The notes under the pieces: model-generated
Told to the model about the DNA's origin: nothing
The model's database searches: none
What the model saw: only the letters and a program-made list of their open reading frames with translations
Position numbers and translations under genes: made by a program
Shown: positions 9,083 to 16,716 of the stretch, piece after piece
Numbering within the stretch: the stretch's first letter is position 1
Layout of the letters: each line of letters starts with the position of its first letter
NCBI GenBank assembly: GCA_963731035.1
Contig: CAVSUY010000007.1
Span: forward strand, 124,001 to 188,000
Direction: 5' to 3'
Origin: JAANXG01 sp963731035
Lineage (GTDB): Bacteria > Pseudomonadota > Gammaproteobacteria > Arenicellales > JAANXG01
Length of the DNA stretch: 64,000 bases

Positions 9083-9973
9083 ATGCACCAATCCATCGCG
9101 GGATACAGGGGCGCCAGATATCTGTGGATTGCGCTGATCCTTTCGGCGATTTCCGTTGCCGTCTACCTGTTGCTCGCGCCCCCCGGCTCCCGCGACGGCA
9201 GTCCCTGGGTCAGCTACGGGCTGGGCACACTGGGCGCCGCATTGATCGTGTGGCTGATGCTTCTGGGTATTCGGAAACGAAGCTATTCCTCCGGTCTCGG
9301 GACCGTGCAGGGGTGGACTTCCGCGCATGTCTATCTTGGCGCCGCGTTGCTGGTGGTGGTTACGCTGCACAGCGCGTGGCAGCTGGGGTGGAATGTTCAT
9401 ACGTTGGCCTACCTCCTGACTTGCCTGGTGGTGCTCAGCGGATTCTTCGGTGTGTACACGTATCTGCGATATCCGGATCTGGTGGTGGAAAATCGCTCCG
9501 GAATGACCCGCGAGCAGCTGTTCAGGCAGGTGGATGATCTTGACAGGCAGTGTATACGGACGGCAGGCGGAATCGATTCCGAGACCAAAGCTCTGGTGCA
9601 GAGCGCCGCGGAGCGTACCGGGGTGGGAGGCGGTTGGTGGTCGCAGTTGACAGGCCGTGACAGCTCCAGGGTGGCATTGCCAACGACCTACGCGAGCGCG
9701 GACTCGGGCGGCCTGATCGACAACAGTGACCAGACGGCGGTCATCGATCTGCTCAGCAAGCGTTTGGCCCAGACCAAAGGAGGGTCCGAGGTTGCGCAAC
9801 TTCAGAGCCTGCTGAGCGGGCTTGCCACCAAACAGACGCTGCTGCGCCGTGTTCGCCGGGATATCCGTCTGCAGGGTTTGCTGGAAATCTGGTTGTACGT
9901 GCACGTGCCGCTGTCGTTTGCGTTGCTGGCGGCTCTGCTTGCACACGTCCTGTCGGTTTTCATTTACTGGTGA
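9083..9973 (+). CDS. Integral membrane protein, possible b-heme/quinone anchor
   Basis: 297 aa from ATG 9083, 16 bp after the ferredoxin fusion. Four predicted helices lie in the first about 135 residues, then a soluble loop of about 125 aa, then a C-terminal helix (YVHVPLSFALLAALLAHVLSVFIYW region). His residues sit inside or at the ends of helices (SAHVYLGA, VVTLHSAWQLGWNVH, WLYVHVP, LAHVLS), the pattern seen in b-heme membrane subunits. By position it would be the membrane partner of the upstream Fe-S protein, as NrfD/cytochrome-b anchors are in other oxidoreductases. The family assignment is inference; no strong named-family signature is visible. Confidence 0.7.
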   Translation: MHQSIAGYRGARYLWIALILSAISVAVYLLLAPPGSRDGSPWVSYGLGTLGAALIVWLMLLGIRKRSYSSGLGTVQGWTSAHVYLGAALLVVVTLHSAWQLGWNVHTLAYLLTCLVVLSGFFGVYTYLRYPDLVVENRSGMTREQLFRQVDDLDRQCIRTAGGIDSETKALVQSAAERTGVGGGWWSQLTGRDSSRVALPTTYASADSGGLIDNSDQTAVIDLLSKRLAQTKGGSEVAQLQSLLSGLATKQTLLRRVRRDIRLQGLLEIWLYVHVPLSFALLAALLAHVLSVFIYW

Positions 9974-9977
9974 CCGC

Positions 9978-10685
9978 GTGATCTATCTGCTCCGCAGTAT
10001 CGAGAATCGTGAAGGCGGCAGCTTCGAGCACCGCGACAACGAACAATCCGGGGACGAGATCAGCGTCGGCCGCGCCACTGACCAGGATATTCAGCTGCCG
10101 GAATCCGAAGTGGGCTTTCAGCACGCCCTGATCCGCCTGCGCGGCAAGGGAAGGGCCCATATCAGCGCCTTGTCCCCTGCCAACGCAGTCTCTGTCAACG
10201 ACAAGATAGTGCGCCGAGCGGCGCTCCGCCCCGGCGATGTGGTCAGGATCGGCGGGAGCGTATTGGAGGTCATTGCACCGCCCGCGGGCTTCGACTTCGC
10301 CTTGACCTTGGAGCGAGCCAAGCCAGGCGGCGACATGGATGCCGCGCCGGTCGGTTCTCAATATGTAACGAGTCTCGCCGGAACGGGTCTTCGGAAGCGA
10401 TTCTGGTCCTGGACGTTTTTTATCGTAATTCTTTTCGCTTTTCTGGTGATCCCCGCGAGCGGCCTGTTCAGTCCGCGGCTACAGGCGATGCTCAGGTCGA
10501 GTCCTTTGCTCCCCGACGATGGGGTGTGGACCGCGGGCCCGCTGATAGCGGCCCACAGCATTCCGGAGGTTGGTGATCATTGCGAAGTCTGTCACGTGCG
10601 TCCATTTGTCAAGGTCAGCGACGAGCAGTGCACCGCCTGCCACAACGCCATGGGCGAGCATCCCGTGCAGGAAGCGTCCAAATGA
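9978..10685 (+). CDS. FHA domain - transmembrane helix - di-heme c-type tail
   Basis: 235 aa from GTG 9978, 4 bp after the preceding stop. Residues about 15-100 form an FHA fold (ISVGRATDQDIQLPE, then FQHALI in place of the usual S-x-x-H, then VNDKIV). One helix follows at about 138-158 (FWSWTFFIVILFAFLVIPASG). The C-terminal about 75 residues carry two heme-c motifs, CEVCH and CTACH, in a cytochrome c3-like context. Heme c is attached only in the periplasm, so the FHA part must face the cytoplasm: a single polypeptide joining a phosphothreonine reader to periplasmic hemes. The protein ends soon after the second heme. Related cytochrome sequence appears in the gene at 21930. The FHA domain lacks some consensus phosphate-binding residues, so binding is uncertain. 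Confidence 0.88.
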   Translation: MIYLLRSIENREGGSFEHRDNEQSGDEISVGRATDQDIQLPESEVGFQHALIRLRGKGRAHISALSPANAVSVNDKIVRRAALRPGDVVRIGGSVLEVIAPPAGFDFALTLERAKPGGDMDAAPVGSQYVTSLAGTGLRKRFWSWTFFIVILFAFLVIPASGLFSPRLQAMLRSSPLLPDDGVWTAGPLIAAHSIPEVGDHCEVCHVRPFVKVSDEQCTACHNAMGEHPVQEASK

Positions 10686-10758
10686 GGTTCCGTGGCAAAC
10701 TGCGGCGTGCCGGCCGTCGTGACGAACGACCAGTAGACGTCCATATCTGAACCACGCC

Positions 10759-11595
10759 ATGCTCAAGAGGACGTCTTCCCCCACTTACCAGTACGGCCTC
10801 AAGACGGCCACGGGGGCGGTCAGGGAACTGAACGAGGACAGCTGTCTCGCGGAGCCGGAAAAGGGGCTGTGGCTCGTTGCCGACGGCATGGGCGGGCACC
10901 GCACGGGCGACGTCGCGAGTCAGATCGTTCGAGACACCGTAGCCGACCGCATTCACCAGGGAAGCGGTCTGCGTGAAGCCATCAAATCGGCGCACGAAGA
11001 AGTCTTGAAGGTTGCGGAAACGCGGGAAGGTTCGGTGGGAATGGGGTCGACGGTGGTCGCGGCGCTGGTGGACGGCGTAGACTATCAGGTCGCCTGGGTG
11101 GGTGATAGCCGCGCGTATTTGTATGACGGCAACTTGGCCCGGATCAGTCGTGATCATTCCCATGTTCAGGATCTGTTGCGCGCCGGGGCGATCACGCCTG
11201 ACGAAGCGGTGGGACATCCCGGACGGCACTTGTTGACGCGCTGTCTCGGAGTCAACGCGGAGTCCACATTCGAGGTCGGGATCGCCAGTGGTCGTTTCGT
11301 GCGGGGTCAGGAGGTGCTGCTCTGCAGCGACGGGCTGACCGACGAGCTCAGCGACAGTGAGATCGCAGAGGTGCTGGGATCCAGGGCAACCGCCCAGGAA
11401 CGCGTGGAGAGACTGGTAAACGCCGCTATCGAGCACGGAGGGCGGGACAACGTGACCGTCGTGTTGTTCTCGGCTCCGGCAGACGCGTCCGCCGCCGTCG
11501 GATGGGGGAAGAAGCTCGGAATATTGGCGTTGGGCGCCGGCGTGGCGGCGGGGGCGCTGGGAGTGGCCTTTTTGTTGTTGCATGGCAAGATGTAG
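10759..11595 (+). CDS. PP2C-family Ser/Thr protein phosphatase with C-terminal membrane helix
   Basis: 278 aa. PP2C metal-binding motifs appear in order: RELNEDS, VADGMGGH, GDSRAYL, CSDGLTDEL and GGRDNVTVV, so the enzyme should be active on phospho-Ser/Thr with Mn/Mg. The last about 25 residues (LGILALGAGVAAGALGVAFLLL) form a membrane helix, an unusual C-terminal tail anchor for PP2C that would hold the enzyme at the inner membrane beside the FHA proteins. It lies in the same direction as the FHA genes, 74 bp after the FHA-cytochrome. It is the natural counterpart of the kinase at 5183-6499. Confidence 0.93.
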   Translation: MLKRTSSPTYQYGLKTATGAVRELNEDSCLAEPEKGLWLVADGMGGHRTGDVASQIVRDTVADRIHQGSGLREAIKSAHEEVLKVAETREGSVGMGSTVVAALVDGVDYQVAWVGDSRAYLYDGNLARISRDHSHVQDLLRAGAITPDEAVGHPGRHLLTRCLGVNAESTFEVGIASGRFVRGQEVLLCSDGLTDELSDSEIAEVLGSRATAQERVERLVNAAIEHGGRDNVTVVLFSAPADASAAVGWGKKLGILALGAGVAAGALGVAFLLLHGKM

Positions 11596-11614
11596 CGTGA
11601 GCACCGATGCCGTG

Positions 11615-11641
11615 GTGTTTGATCCAGGGTGTTTGATCCAG
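11615..11641 (+). repeat. 13-bp tandem direct repeat between PP2C and triple-FHA genes
   Basis: GTGTTTGATCCAG occurs at 11615-11627 and again at 11629-11641, one base apart, in the 73-bp gap before ATG 11669. A 14-bp period is not a helical repeat, so this could be a recent slippage duplication or a regulator site. Confidence 0.7.
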
Positions 11642-11668
11642 TGATAATCGATACACGAGAGTGCATAC

Positions 11669-13132
11669 ATGACTACGCAAGACGACAAACCTGAATCCGG
11701 CAAGTCGAACGCCAGGACGCAGCTGCGGCCGGCAGCCGGCGATTGGACGCTCCAGCAGAAGGCGCCGGGGGGAAAGTCGGTTTCTGTGCGTGGCGAGATT
11801 TTTGTGGGCCGCGAGGGCTGCGACCTCACGCTCACCAGCGAGCATGCGTCGCGTAGACATGCCAAGATCTCTCTGACCGGCGGCGTCCTGCAGATCCAGG
11901 ATCTCGAGTCCGCCAACGGGACGTTCGTCAACGGTGAGCGGGTCGAAGCCGCCGAGCTCAAGCCGGGAGATGAGCTGCGCTTCGACACCGAAGTATATGT
12001 CGTTGGCGGCCCCAAGACCCCGGATGCAGGCCAGAAGAAGACCGCGTTGCGTGCGACCCCGCGGGCGGAGTCCGCCGGGACGCAGCTGCGTCCGGCGGCC
12101 GGGGGATGGACACTGAGGCGCAAAGAGCGCGTGGCCGGAGCATCCGACATTGTTGTGCAAGGGGAAATGTCGATCGGTCGCGAGGGCTGCGATATCGCGC
12201 TCGTCGGCGACGGAGCGTCGCGTAAGCACGCCAGGCTTTCAGCAGCCGCCGACGGGCTCCGGGTTGAAGACCTGGGATCCGCCAACGGGACGTTCGTCAA
12301 CGGTGAACGAGTCGAGGCCGCGCCGCTCAAGGCGGGAGACGAGCTGCGCTTCGACACCGAGGCGTTCGTCGTCGGCATGCCCGGGCCGGCCATTGAGCAG
12401 CAAGAGGACGACAACAAGACCGCGCTGCGGCCCACGCCGGAGCAGGGTCAAGCCGAACCCGCACAGCCCGCGCAGACCGAGCCCCTGGTCCCGGAATCCG
12501 CCGCCGAGCCGGCGGAGGAGGCCGGAGCTTCGGCCGGTGAGGACGCCTCCCCCGACGAGCAGCCTGAAGAGTCCGAAAGGCCGGTATGGTATGAACGCGA
12601 GACTCCAAACCGGACCAGGAAACTCGACGCCGGCCAGATGCAAGACCGGTTTGTGCAGGGCGGCACACAGGTGGTGCGCGGCGTGGAGCAGGTTGAAGCG
12701 CCGAGCTTGATCGGCGTGAGCGACGAGTGGGCGGGGCACCTTATCAAACTCGACAAAGATGCCATGACCATTGGGCGTGCGGGTACCGATATCATTCTCG
12801 ATGAGCCCAGCGTATCCACCAAGCACGCTCAGATCGTACGGGATGCGGATCGATGGAAGGTGATCGATCTGATGTCCGCGAACGGGGTCTACGTAAACGG
12901 CAAGAAGACGCAGGTTGCGTTTCTCAGTCCCGGAGATGCGGTGCGTTTCGGCCGCCTGGAGCTTCGCTTCGTGACCGACAGCACACAAGTGCCGTCCCGC
13001 GCCTCGGGGGGCGGGGATGAGGCGTCAACCTCGTTCTCCCGCAAGTCGGGAAAGTCGGGGCTGTGGTTGTATTTCATCATTGGCTTTGCCGTGGTTCTGG
13101 GAATAGGGGCATACTTGCTATTCGCCAAATGA
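11669..13132 (+). CDS. Triple FHA-domain protein with C-terminal membrane anchor
   Basis: 487 aa. Three FHA domains are clear: about 40-115 (VGREGCD, SRRHAKI, SANGTFVNG), about 160-235 (IGREGCD, SRKHARL, SANGTFVNG) and about 355-430 (IGRAGTD, STKHAQI, SANGVYVNG). All have the Gly-Arg, Ser/Thr-x-x-His and Asn-Gly positions used for phosphothreonine recognition. FHA1 and FHA2 are near duplicates, including a preceding TQLRPAAG element. A Pro/Glu/Ala-rich linker (about 245-330) separates FHA2 from FHA3. A C-terminal helix (LWLYFIIGFAVVLGIGAYLLF) anchors it with the FHA domains in the cytoplasm. It probably scaffolds phosphorylated partners at the membrane. Confidence 0.92.
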   Translation: MTTQDDKPESGKSNARTQLRPAAGDWTLQQKAPGGKSVSVRGEIFVGREGCDLTLTSEHASRRHAKISLTGGVLQIQDLESANGTFVNGERVEAAELKPGDELRFDTEVYVVGGPKTPDAGQKKTALRATPRAESAGTQLRPAAGGWTLRRKERVAGASDIVVQGEMSIGREGCDIALVGDGASRKHARLSAAADGLRVEDLGSANGTFVNGERVEAAPLKAGDELRFDTEAFVVGMPGPAIEQQEDDNKTALRPTPEQGQAEPAQPAQTEPLVPESAAEPAEEAGASAGEDASPDEQPEESERPVWYERETPNRTRKLDAGQMQDRFVQGGTQVVRGVEQVEAPSLIGVSDEWAGHLIKLDKDAMTIGRAGTDIILDEPSVSTKHAQIVRDADRWKVIDLMSANGVYVNGKKTQVAFLSPGDAVRFGRLELRFVTDSTQVPSRASGGGDEASTSFSRKSGKSGLWLYFIIGFAVVLGIGAYLLFAK

Positions 13133-13157
13133 CTTGCTTGATGGGGGAGCCCGGAGA

Positions 13158-14888
13158 ATGACGACACAGAATGACAAACCGGAGTCCGGCCCGGAGCGCG
13201 GGACGCAGCCGAAGGACACGGATTCCGGCTGGAGTCTCAGGCCGAAGGAATCGGCGCCCGACGGTCCGGTGTTCCCCGTGCGCACGGAGTTGCTCGTGGG
13301 CCGCCAGGGGTGCGACGTGCCTCTCGCTGGCGAGCACGCGTCGCGCCTGCACGCGAGGGTGTTCCTGATTGGAAACGTGCTTCGGGTAGAGGATCTCGAT
13401 TCCCCGAATGGTACGTTCGTCAACGGTGAACGGGTCAAGATCGCCGAGCTCAAGCCCGGCGACGAACTGGGTTTCGATCTCGAGGTCTTCGTCGTTGACG
13501 GGCCTGAAATAATAACTTGGGACGAGGTGCCAAACGTCATGTCCGATATTAACGAAGAGATTGAGCGATTTGAATCCGGTCTGGTCAAGCGCAATCCCGG
13601 TGAACCCGAGTTTCATCAGGCCGTAATGGAGGTTGCGCGGGACATCATACCTTTCATTCATGGCAAGCAGGATTATCGTGATGCCCAGATACTGGAACGG
13701 CTGACGGAGCCCGACCGTATCATAAGCTTCCGGGTTTGCTGGGAAGACGACGAGGGACACGTCAGGGTAAACCGTGGGTTTCGGGTTCAGCACAGCAACG
13801 CAATAGGCCCGTACAAGGGCGGCCTGCGCTTCCATCCTTCGGTCACCCAGAGTGTGCTCAAGTTTCTGGCATTCGAGCAGACCTTCAAGAACAGCCTTAC
13901 CGGCCTGCCCATGGGCAGCGGCAAGGGTGGAGCGAACTTCAATCCGAAGGGCAAGTCGGACCGCGAGGTCATGCGCTTTTGCCAGGCCTTCATGACCGAG
14001 CTCGAGCGGCACATAGGGGAGCACGTCGATGTACCCGCCGGTGATATCGGGGTCGGTGCCCGTGAGATCGGCTATCTTTTCGGCCAGCACAAACGGCTGG
14101 CCAACGAATTCACCGGCGTGCTCACTGGCAAGGGCCTGGCCTACGGCGGCAGCCTGATCCGCACCGAGGCCACCGGCTTCGGTGCTGTCTATTTCATGCA
14201 GAATATGCTGGACCATGCCGGCGAGCAGATCGAGGGCAAGACCTGCGTGGTGTCGGGTGCCGGCAACGTGGCGCAGCATACGGTGCAGAAGCTGCTGGAG
14301 CTGGGAGGCAAGGTGGTGACGTTCTCAGATTCCGGCGGCTATGTTTATGACCCGAAAGGCATCGATTCCCTCAAGCTGGAATGGCTCAAGGAGTTGAAGA
14401 ACGTTCACCGAGGCAGTGTCGAGAAGTATGCGGAGGAGTTCGGTGCGGAGTATCACCGGGGCGAACGCCCGTGGGCGGTGCCCTGCGATCTGGCTTTTCC
14501 GTGCGCGACGCAAAACGAGATCAACGGCGACGATGCCCGGACGCTGATCGACAACGGCTGCAAAGCCGTCGCCGAGGGCGCCAACATGCCGAGCACCCTG
14601 GATGCGATCGAGGTGTTCCAGAAGTCGGGCATACTGTTCGGCCCGGCCAAGGCCGCCAACGCCGGTGGGGTCGCGGTATCCGGACTGGAGATGAGCCAGA
14701 ACGCCCTTCGCATGTCATGGGACGAGGCGCAGCTGGACGAGCGGTTGCGGAACATCATGAAGACCATTCATTCCCAGTGTCTGGGATACGGTAGCGCGCC
14801 GAACGGGACCGTCGACTACGTGAAGGGAGCAAACGTGGCGGGCTTTGTAAAGGTCGCCGACGCGATGATGGCCTACGGGGTCATTTAG
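13158..14888 (+). CDS. gdhA: FHA domain fused to a complete glutamate dehydrogenase
   Basis: 576 aa from ATG 13158 (GGAG upstream). Residues 42-115 are an FHA domain (VGRQGCD, SRLHARV, SPNGTFVNG). Residues 128-576 are a full-length hexameric, probably NADP-dependent GdhA (449 aa; E. coli GdhA is 447): GPYKGGLRFHPSV, the catalytic Lys region PMGSGKGGANF, PAGDIGVGAREIGYL and the Rossmann VVSGAGNVAQ. It makes glutamate from 2-oxoglutarate and ammonia, or the reverse. The first residues (MTTQNDKPESG) match the start of the preceding FHA protein (MTTQDDKPESG), showing that the FHA part arose by duplication. An internal ATG at 13539 with GAGG 11 bp upstream could also yield free GdhA. There is no stop between the domains. 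The parallel to FHA regulators GarA/OdhI, which bind 2-oxoglutarate-node enzymes, is from established knowledge. Confidence 0.93.
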   Translation: MTTQNDKPESGPERGTQPKDTDSGWSLRPKESAPDGPVFPVRTELLVGRQGCDVPLAGEHASRLHARVFLIGNVLRVEDLDSPNGTFVNGERVKIAELKPGDELGFDLEVFVVDGPEIITWDEVPNVMSDINEEIERFESGLVKRNPGEPEFHQAVMEVARDIIPFIHGKQDYRDAQILERLTEPDRIISFRVCWEDDEGHVRVNRGFRVQHSNAIGPYKGGLRFHPSVTQSVLKFLAFEQTFKNSLTGLPMGSGKGGANFNPKGKSDREVMRFCQAFMTELERHIGEHVDVPAGDIGVGAREIGYLFGQHKRLANEFTGVLTGKGLAYGGSLIRTEATGFGAVYFMQNMLDHAGEQIEGKTCVVSGAGNVAQHTVQKLLELGGKVVTFSDSGGYVYDPKGIDSLKLEWLKELKNVHRGSVEKYAEEFGAEYHRGERPWAVPCDLAFPCATQNEINGDDARTLIDNGCKAVAEGANMPSTLDAIEVFQKSGILFGPAKAANAGGVAVSGLEMSQNALRMSWDEAQLDERLRNIMKTIHSQCLGYGSAPNGTVDYVKGANVAGFVKVADAMMAYGVI

Positions 14889-14950
14889 CCGCTCCCAACC
14901 GGTCTCGTACAGGCCGGTACAAGCGAAAACCCAGCCCAACAGGTGAACAA

Positions 14951-16609
14951 GTGAAGGCCTCAGATCTGTTTGTCAAATGCCTGGAAACCGAAGGCATTGA
15001 GTACATTTTCGGAGTGCCCGGCGAGGAAAATGCCGATTTCATGATGTCGCTGGAGCAGTCGGACCGGATCCGCTTCGTACTGACCCGGCACGAACAGACC
15101 GCGGCGTTCATGGCGGAAGTCTACGGGCGCCTGACCGGCAACACCGCTGTATGTCTCGGCACACTAGGGCCCGGTGCCACCAACCTCATCACCGGTGTCG
15201 CCGACGCCAACATGGACCGCGCGCCGCTGCTGGCGCTCACCGGCCAGGGAGACTCCGAGCGCCTGCACAAGGAGTCGCACCAGATCATGGACGTGGTAGC
15301 CATGTTCCGGCCGGTTACCAAGTGGGCGCAGTCGGTTTTCCATCCCGACAATATTCCCGAGATAGTACGTAAGGCGGTTCGCGTGGCCCGCACCGAGAAG
15401 CCCGGTGCCTGCTTGATCGAACTCCCCGAAGATATCGCGAAACGGGATGCCGCAACCGAGCCGATCGAGCCCCGCCGCTTTCGCCGGCCGGTTCCTGACG
15501 ACAAGATCGTCGACCGCGCCTGGGGCATCATCAAGCAGGCGAGACGGCCCATCATTCTGGCCGGCAACGGCACCATACGACGCCGCGCCAGCAAGCAGCT
15601 TCGGCGGTTCGTGGAGAAGACCGGCATAGGCGTGATCAGCACATTCATGGCCAAGGGATGCGTGGACATGGATTCGGAGGAATGTGTCTACACCATCGGC
15701 CTGGGCGCCAAGGACTACCCGGCGTACTGCATCGAGGAGTCCGACCTGGTCATATCGGTGGGCTACGACATGGTCGAGTACCACCCGGAGCTGTGGAATC
15801 CCCAGGGCAAGCACCGGATTATCCATATCGATTTCATTCCCTCGGAGATCGACGAGCACTACCGGGCGGAGGTCGAGGTCGTAGGGGACCTCGCCCACAC
15901 CCTCTGGATGCTGAACGAGCGCGTCGACGCGTTTGGTGCCGACAACCTGCTGTTCGATCATTCGGTGGCGCGCCGGACGCGCGAGCAGATGAAGCAGGAG
16001 CTCGAACGCTATGCCGGCGACGACACGAAGGGAAAGATCAAACCGCAGAAGGCGCTTTGGGACGCGCGCCAGGTGATGGGCCCGGACGACATTCTGTTGT
16101 CCGACGTGGGCGCCCACAAGATGTGGGTCGCCAGGCATTATCACTGCCATGAACCCAACACCTGTCTCATTCCCAACGGCTTCTGCTCCATGGGTTTCGC
16201 GCTGCCGGGCGCCATCGCCGCGCACCTGGTGCATCCCGACCGGCGGATTCTGGCGGTGTGCGGCGATGCCGGGTTTGCGATGAACATGCAGGATATGGAG
16301 ACCGCGCGGCGTCTCAACGCGAATTTCACGGTGATGGTGTGGGAGGACAATGCTTACGGCCTTATCGCCTGGAAGCAGGACAATACCTTCGGTCACCACA
16401 CTGATCTCAGTTTCGGCAACCCGAAATGGTTGTCGCTGACGGATGCATACGGCTGGAATGGATTCGAGTGCGACGACAGCAGCCGGCTTCAAGAAGTCCT
16501 GGAAGAATCGTTCAACACACCCGGGCCGAGCCTGGTGGTCGTTCCCATCGACTATGAGGAGAACGGGAAGCTGACTCGGCGCCTGGGAGAGCTGAGCATG
16601 CGCGGCTGA
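14951..16609 (+). CDS. Thiamine-diphosphate enzyme, acetolactate synthase large-subunit family
   Basis: 552 aa from GTG 14951 with AGG eight bases upstream. Typical ThDP-enzyme order: N-terminal Pyr domain with the activating Glu in TRHEQTAAFMAE, a central domain, and a C-terminal PP domain with GDAGFAMNMQDMETA..N.AYGL for Mg/ThDP. It resembles catabolic or orphan acetolactate synthases; no small regulatory subunit is adjacent, so it is unlikely to be the main IlvB. Pyruvate or another 2-oxoacid is the likely substrate. It lies between FHA-GdhA and the cytochromes, all same-strand, so it may be co-regulated with them. The exact reaction is not certain. Confidence 0.85.
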   Translation: MKASDLFVKCLETEGIEYIFGVPGEENADFMMSLEQSDRIRFVLTRHEQTAAFMAEVYGRLTGNTAVCLGTLGPGATNLITGVADANMDRAPLLALTGQGDSERLHKESHQIMDVVAMFRPVTKWAQSVFHPDNIPEIVRKAVRVARTEKPGACLIELPEDIAKRDAATEPIEPRRFRRPVPDDKIVDRAWGIIKQARRPIILAGNGTIRRRASKQLRRFVEKTGIGVISTFMAKGCVDMDSEECVYTIGLGAKDYPAYCIEESDLVISVGYDMVEYHPELWNPQGKHRIIHIDFIPSEIDEHYRAEVEVVGDLAHTLWMLNERVDAFGADNLLFDHSVARRTREQMKQELERYAGDDTKGKIKPQKALWDARQVMGPDDILLSDVGAHKMWVARHYHCHEPNTCLIPNGFCSMGFALPGAIAAHLVHPDRRILAVCGDAGFAMNMQDMETARRLNANFTVMVWEDNAYGLIAWKQDNTFGHHTDLSFGNPKWLSLTDAYGWNGFECDDSSRLQEVLEESFNTPGPSLVVVPIDYEENGKLTRRLGELSMRG

Positions 16610-16627
16610 GCGCACACTTTGGAGCGC

Positions 16628-16655
16628 TTGACCCCCCCGGGGGGCTGCGTATAAT
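16628..16655 (+). promoter_or_regulatory. Strong sigma70-like promoter with G/C palindrome in the spacer
   Basis: TTGACC (16628-16633) and a perfect TATAAT (16650-16655) are 16 bp apart. The spacer and the end of the -35 contain a perfect 12-bp palindrome of six C then six G (16633-16644). Transcription would start near 16662, about 55 bases upstream of the cytochrome start at 16717, so the cytochrome/porin genes probably form their own operon. The palindrome could bind a regulator or act on spacer geometry. Confidence 0.7.
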
Positions 16656-16716
16656 CAAATCGGATCGCCGTGCGTTTCGCAGCATTTGGCTTGTGATGAC
16701 GCCAAGGGGGAGGAAT

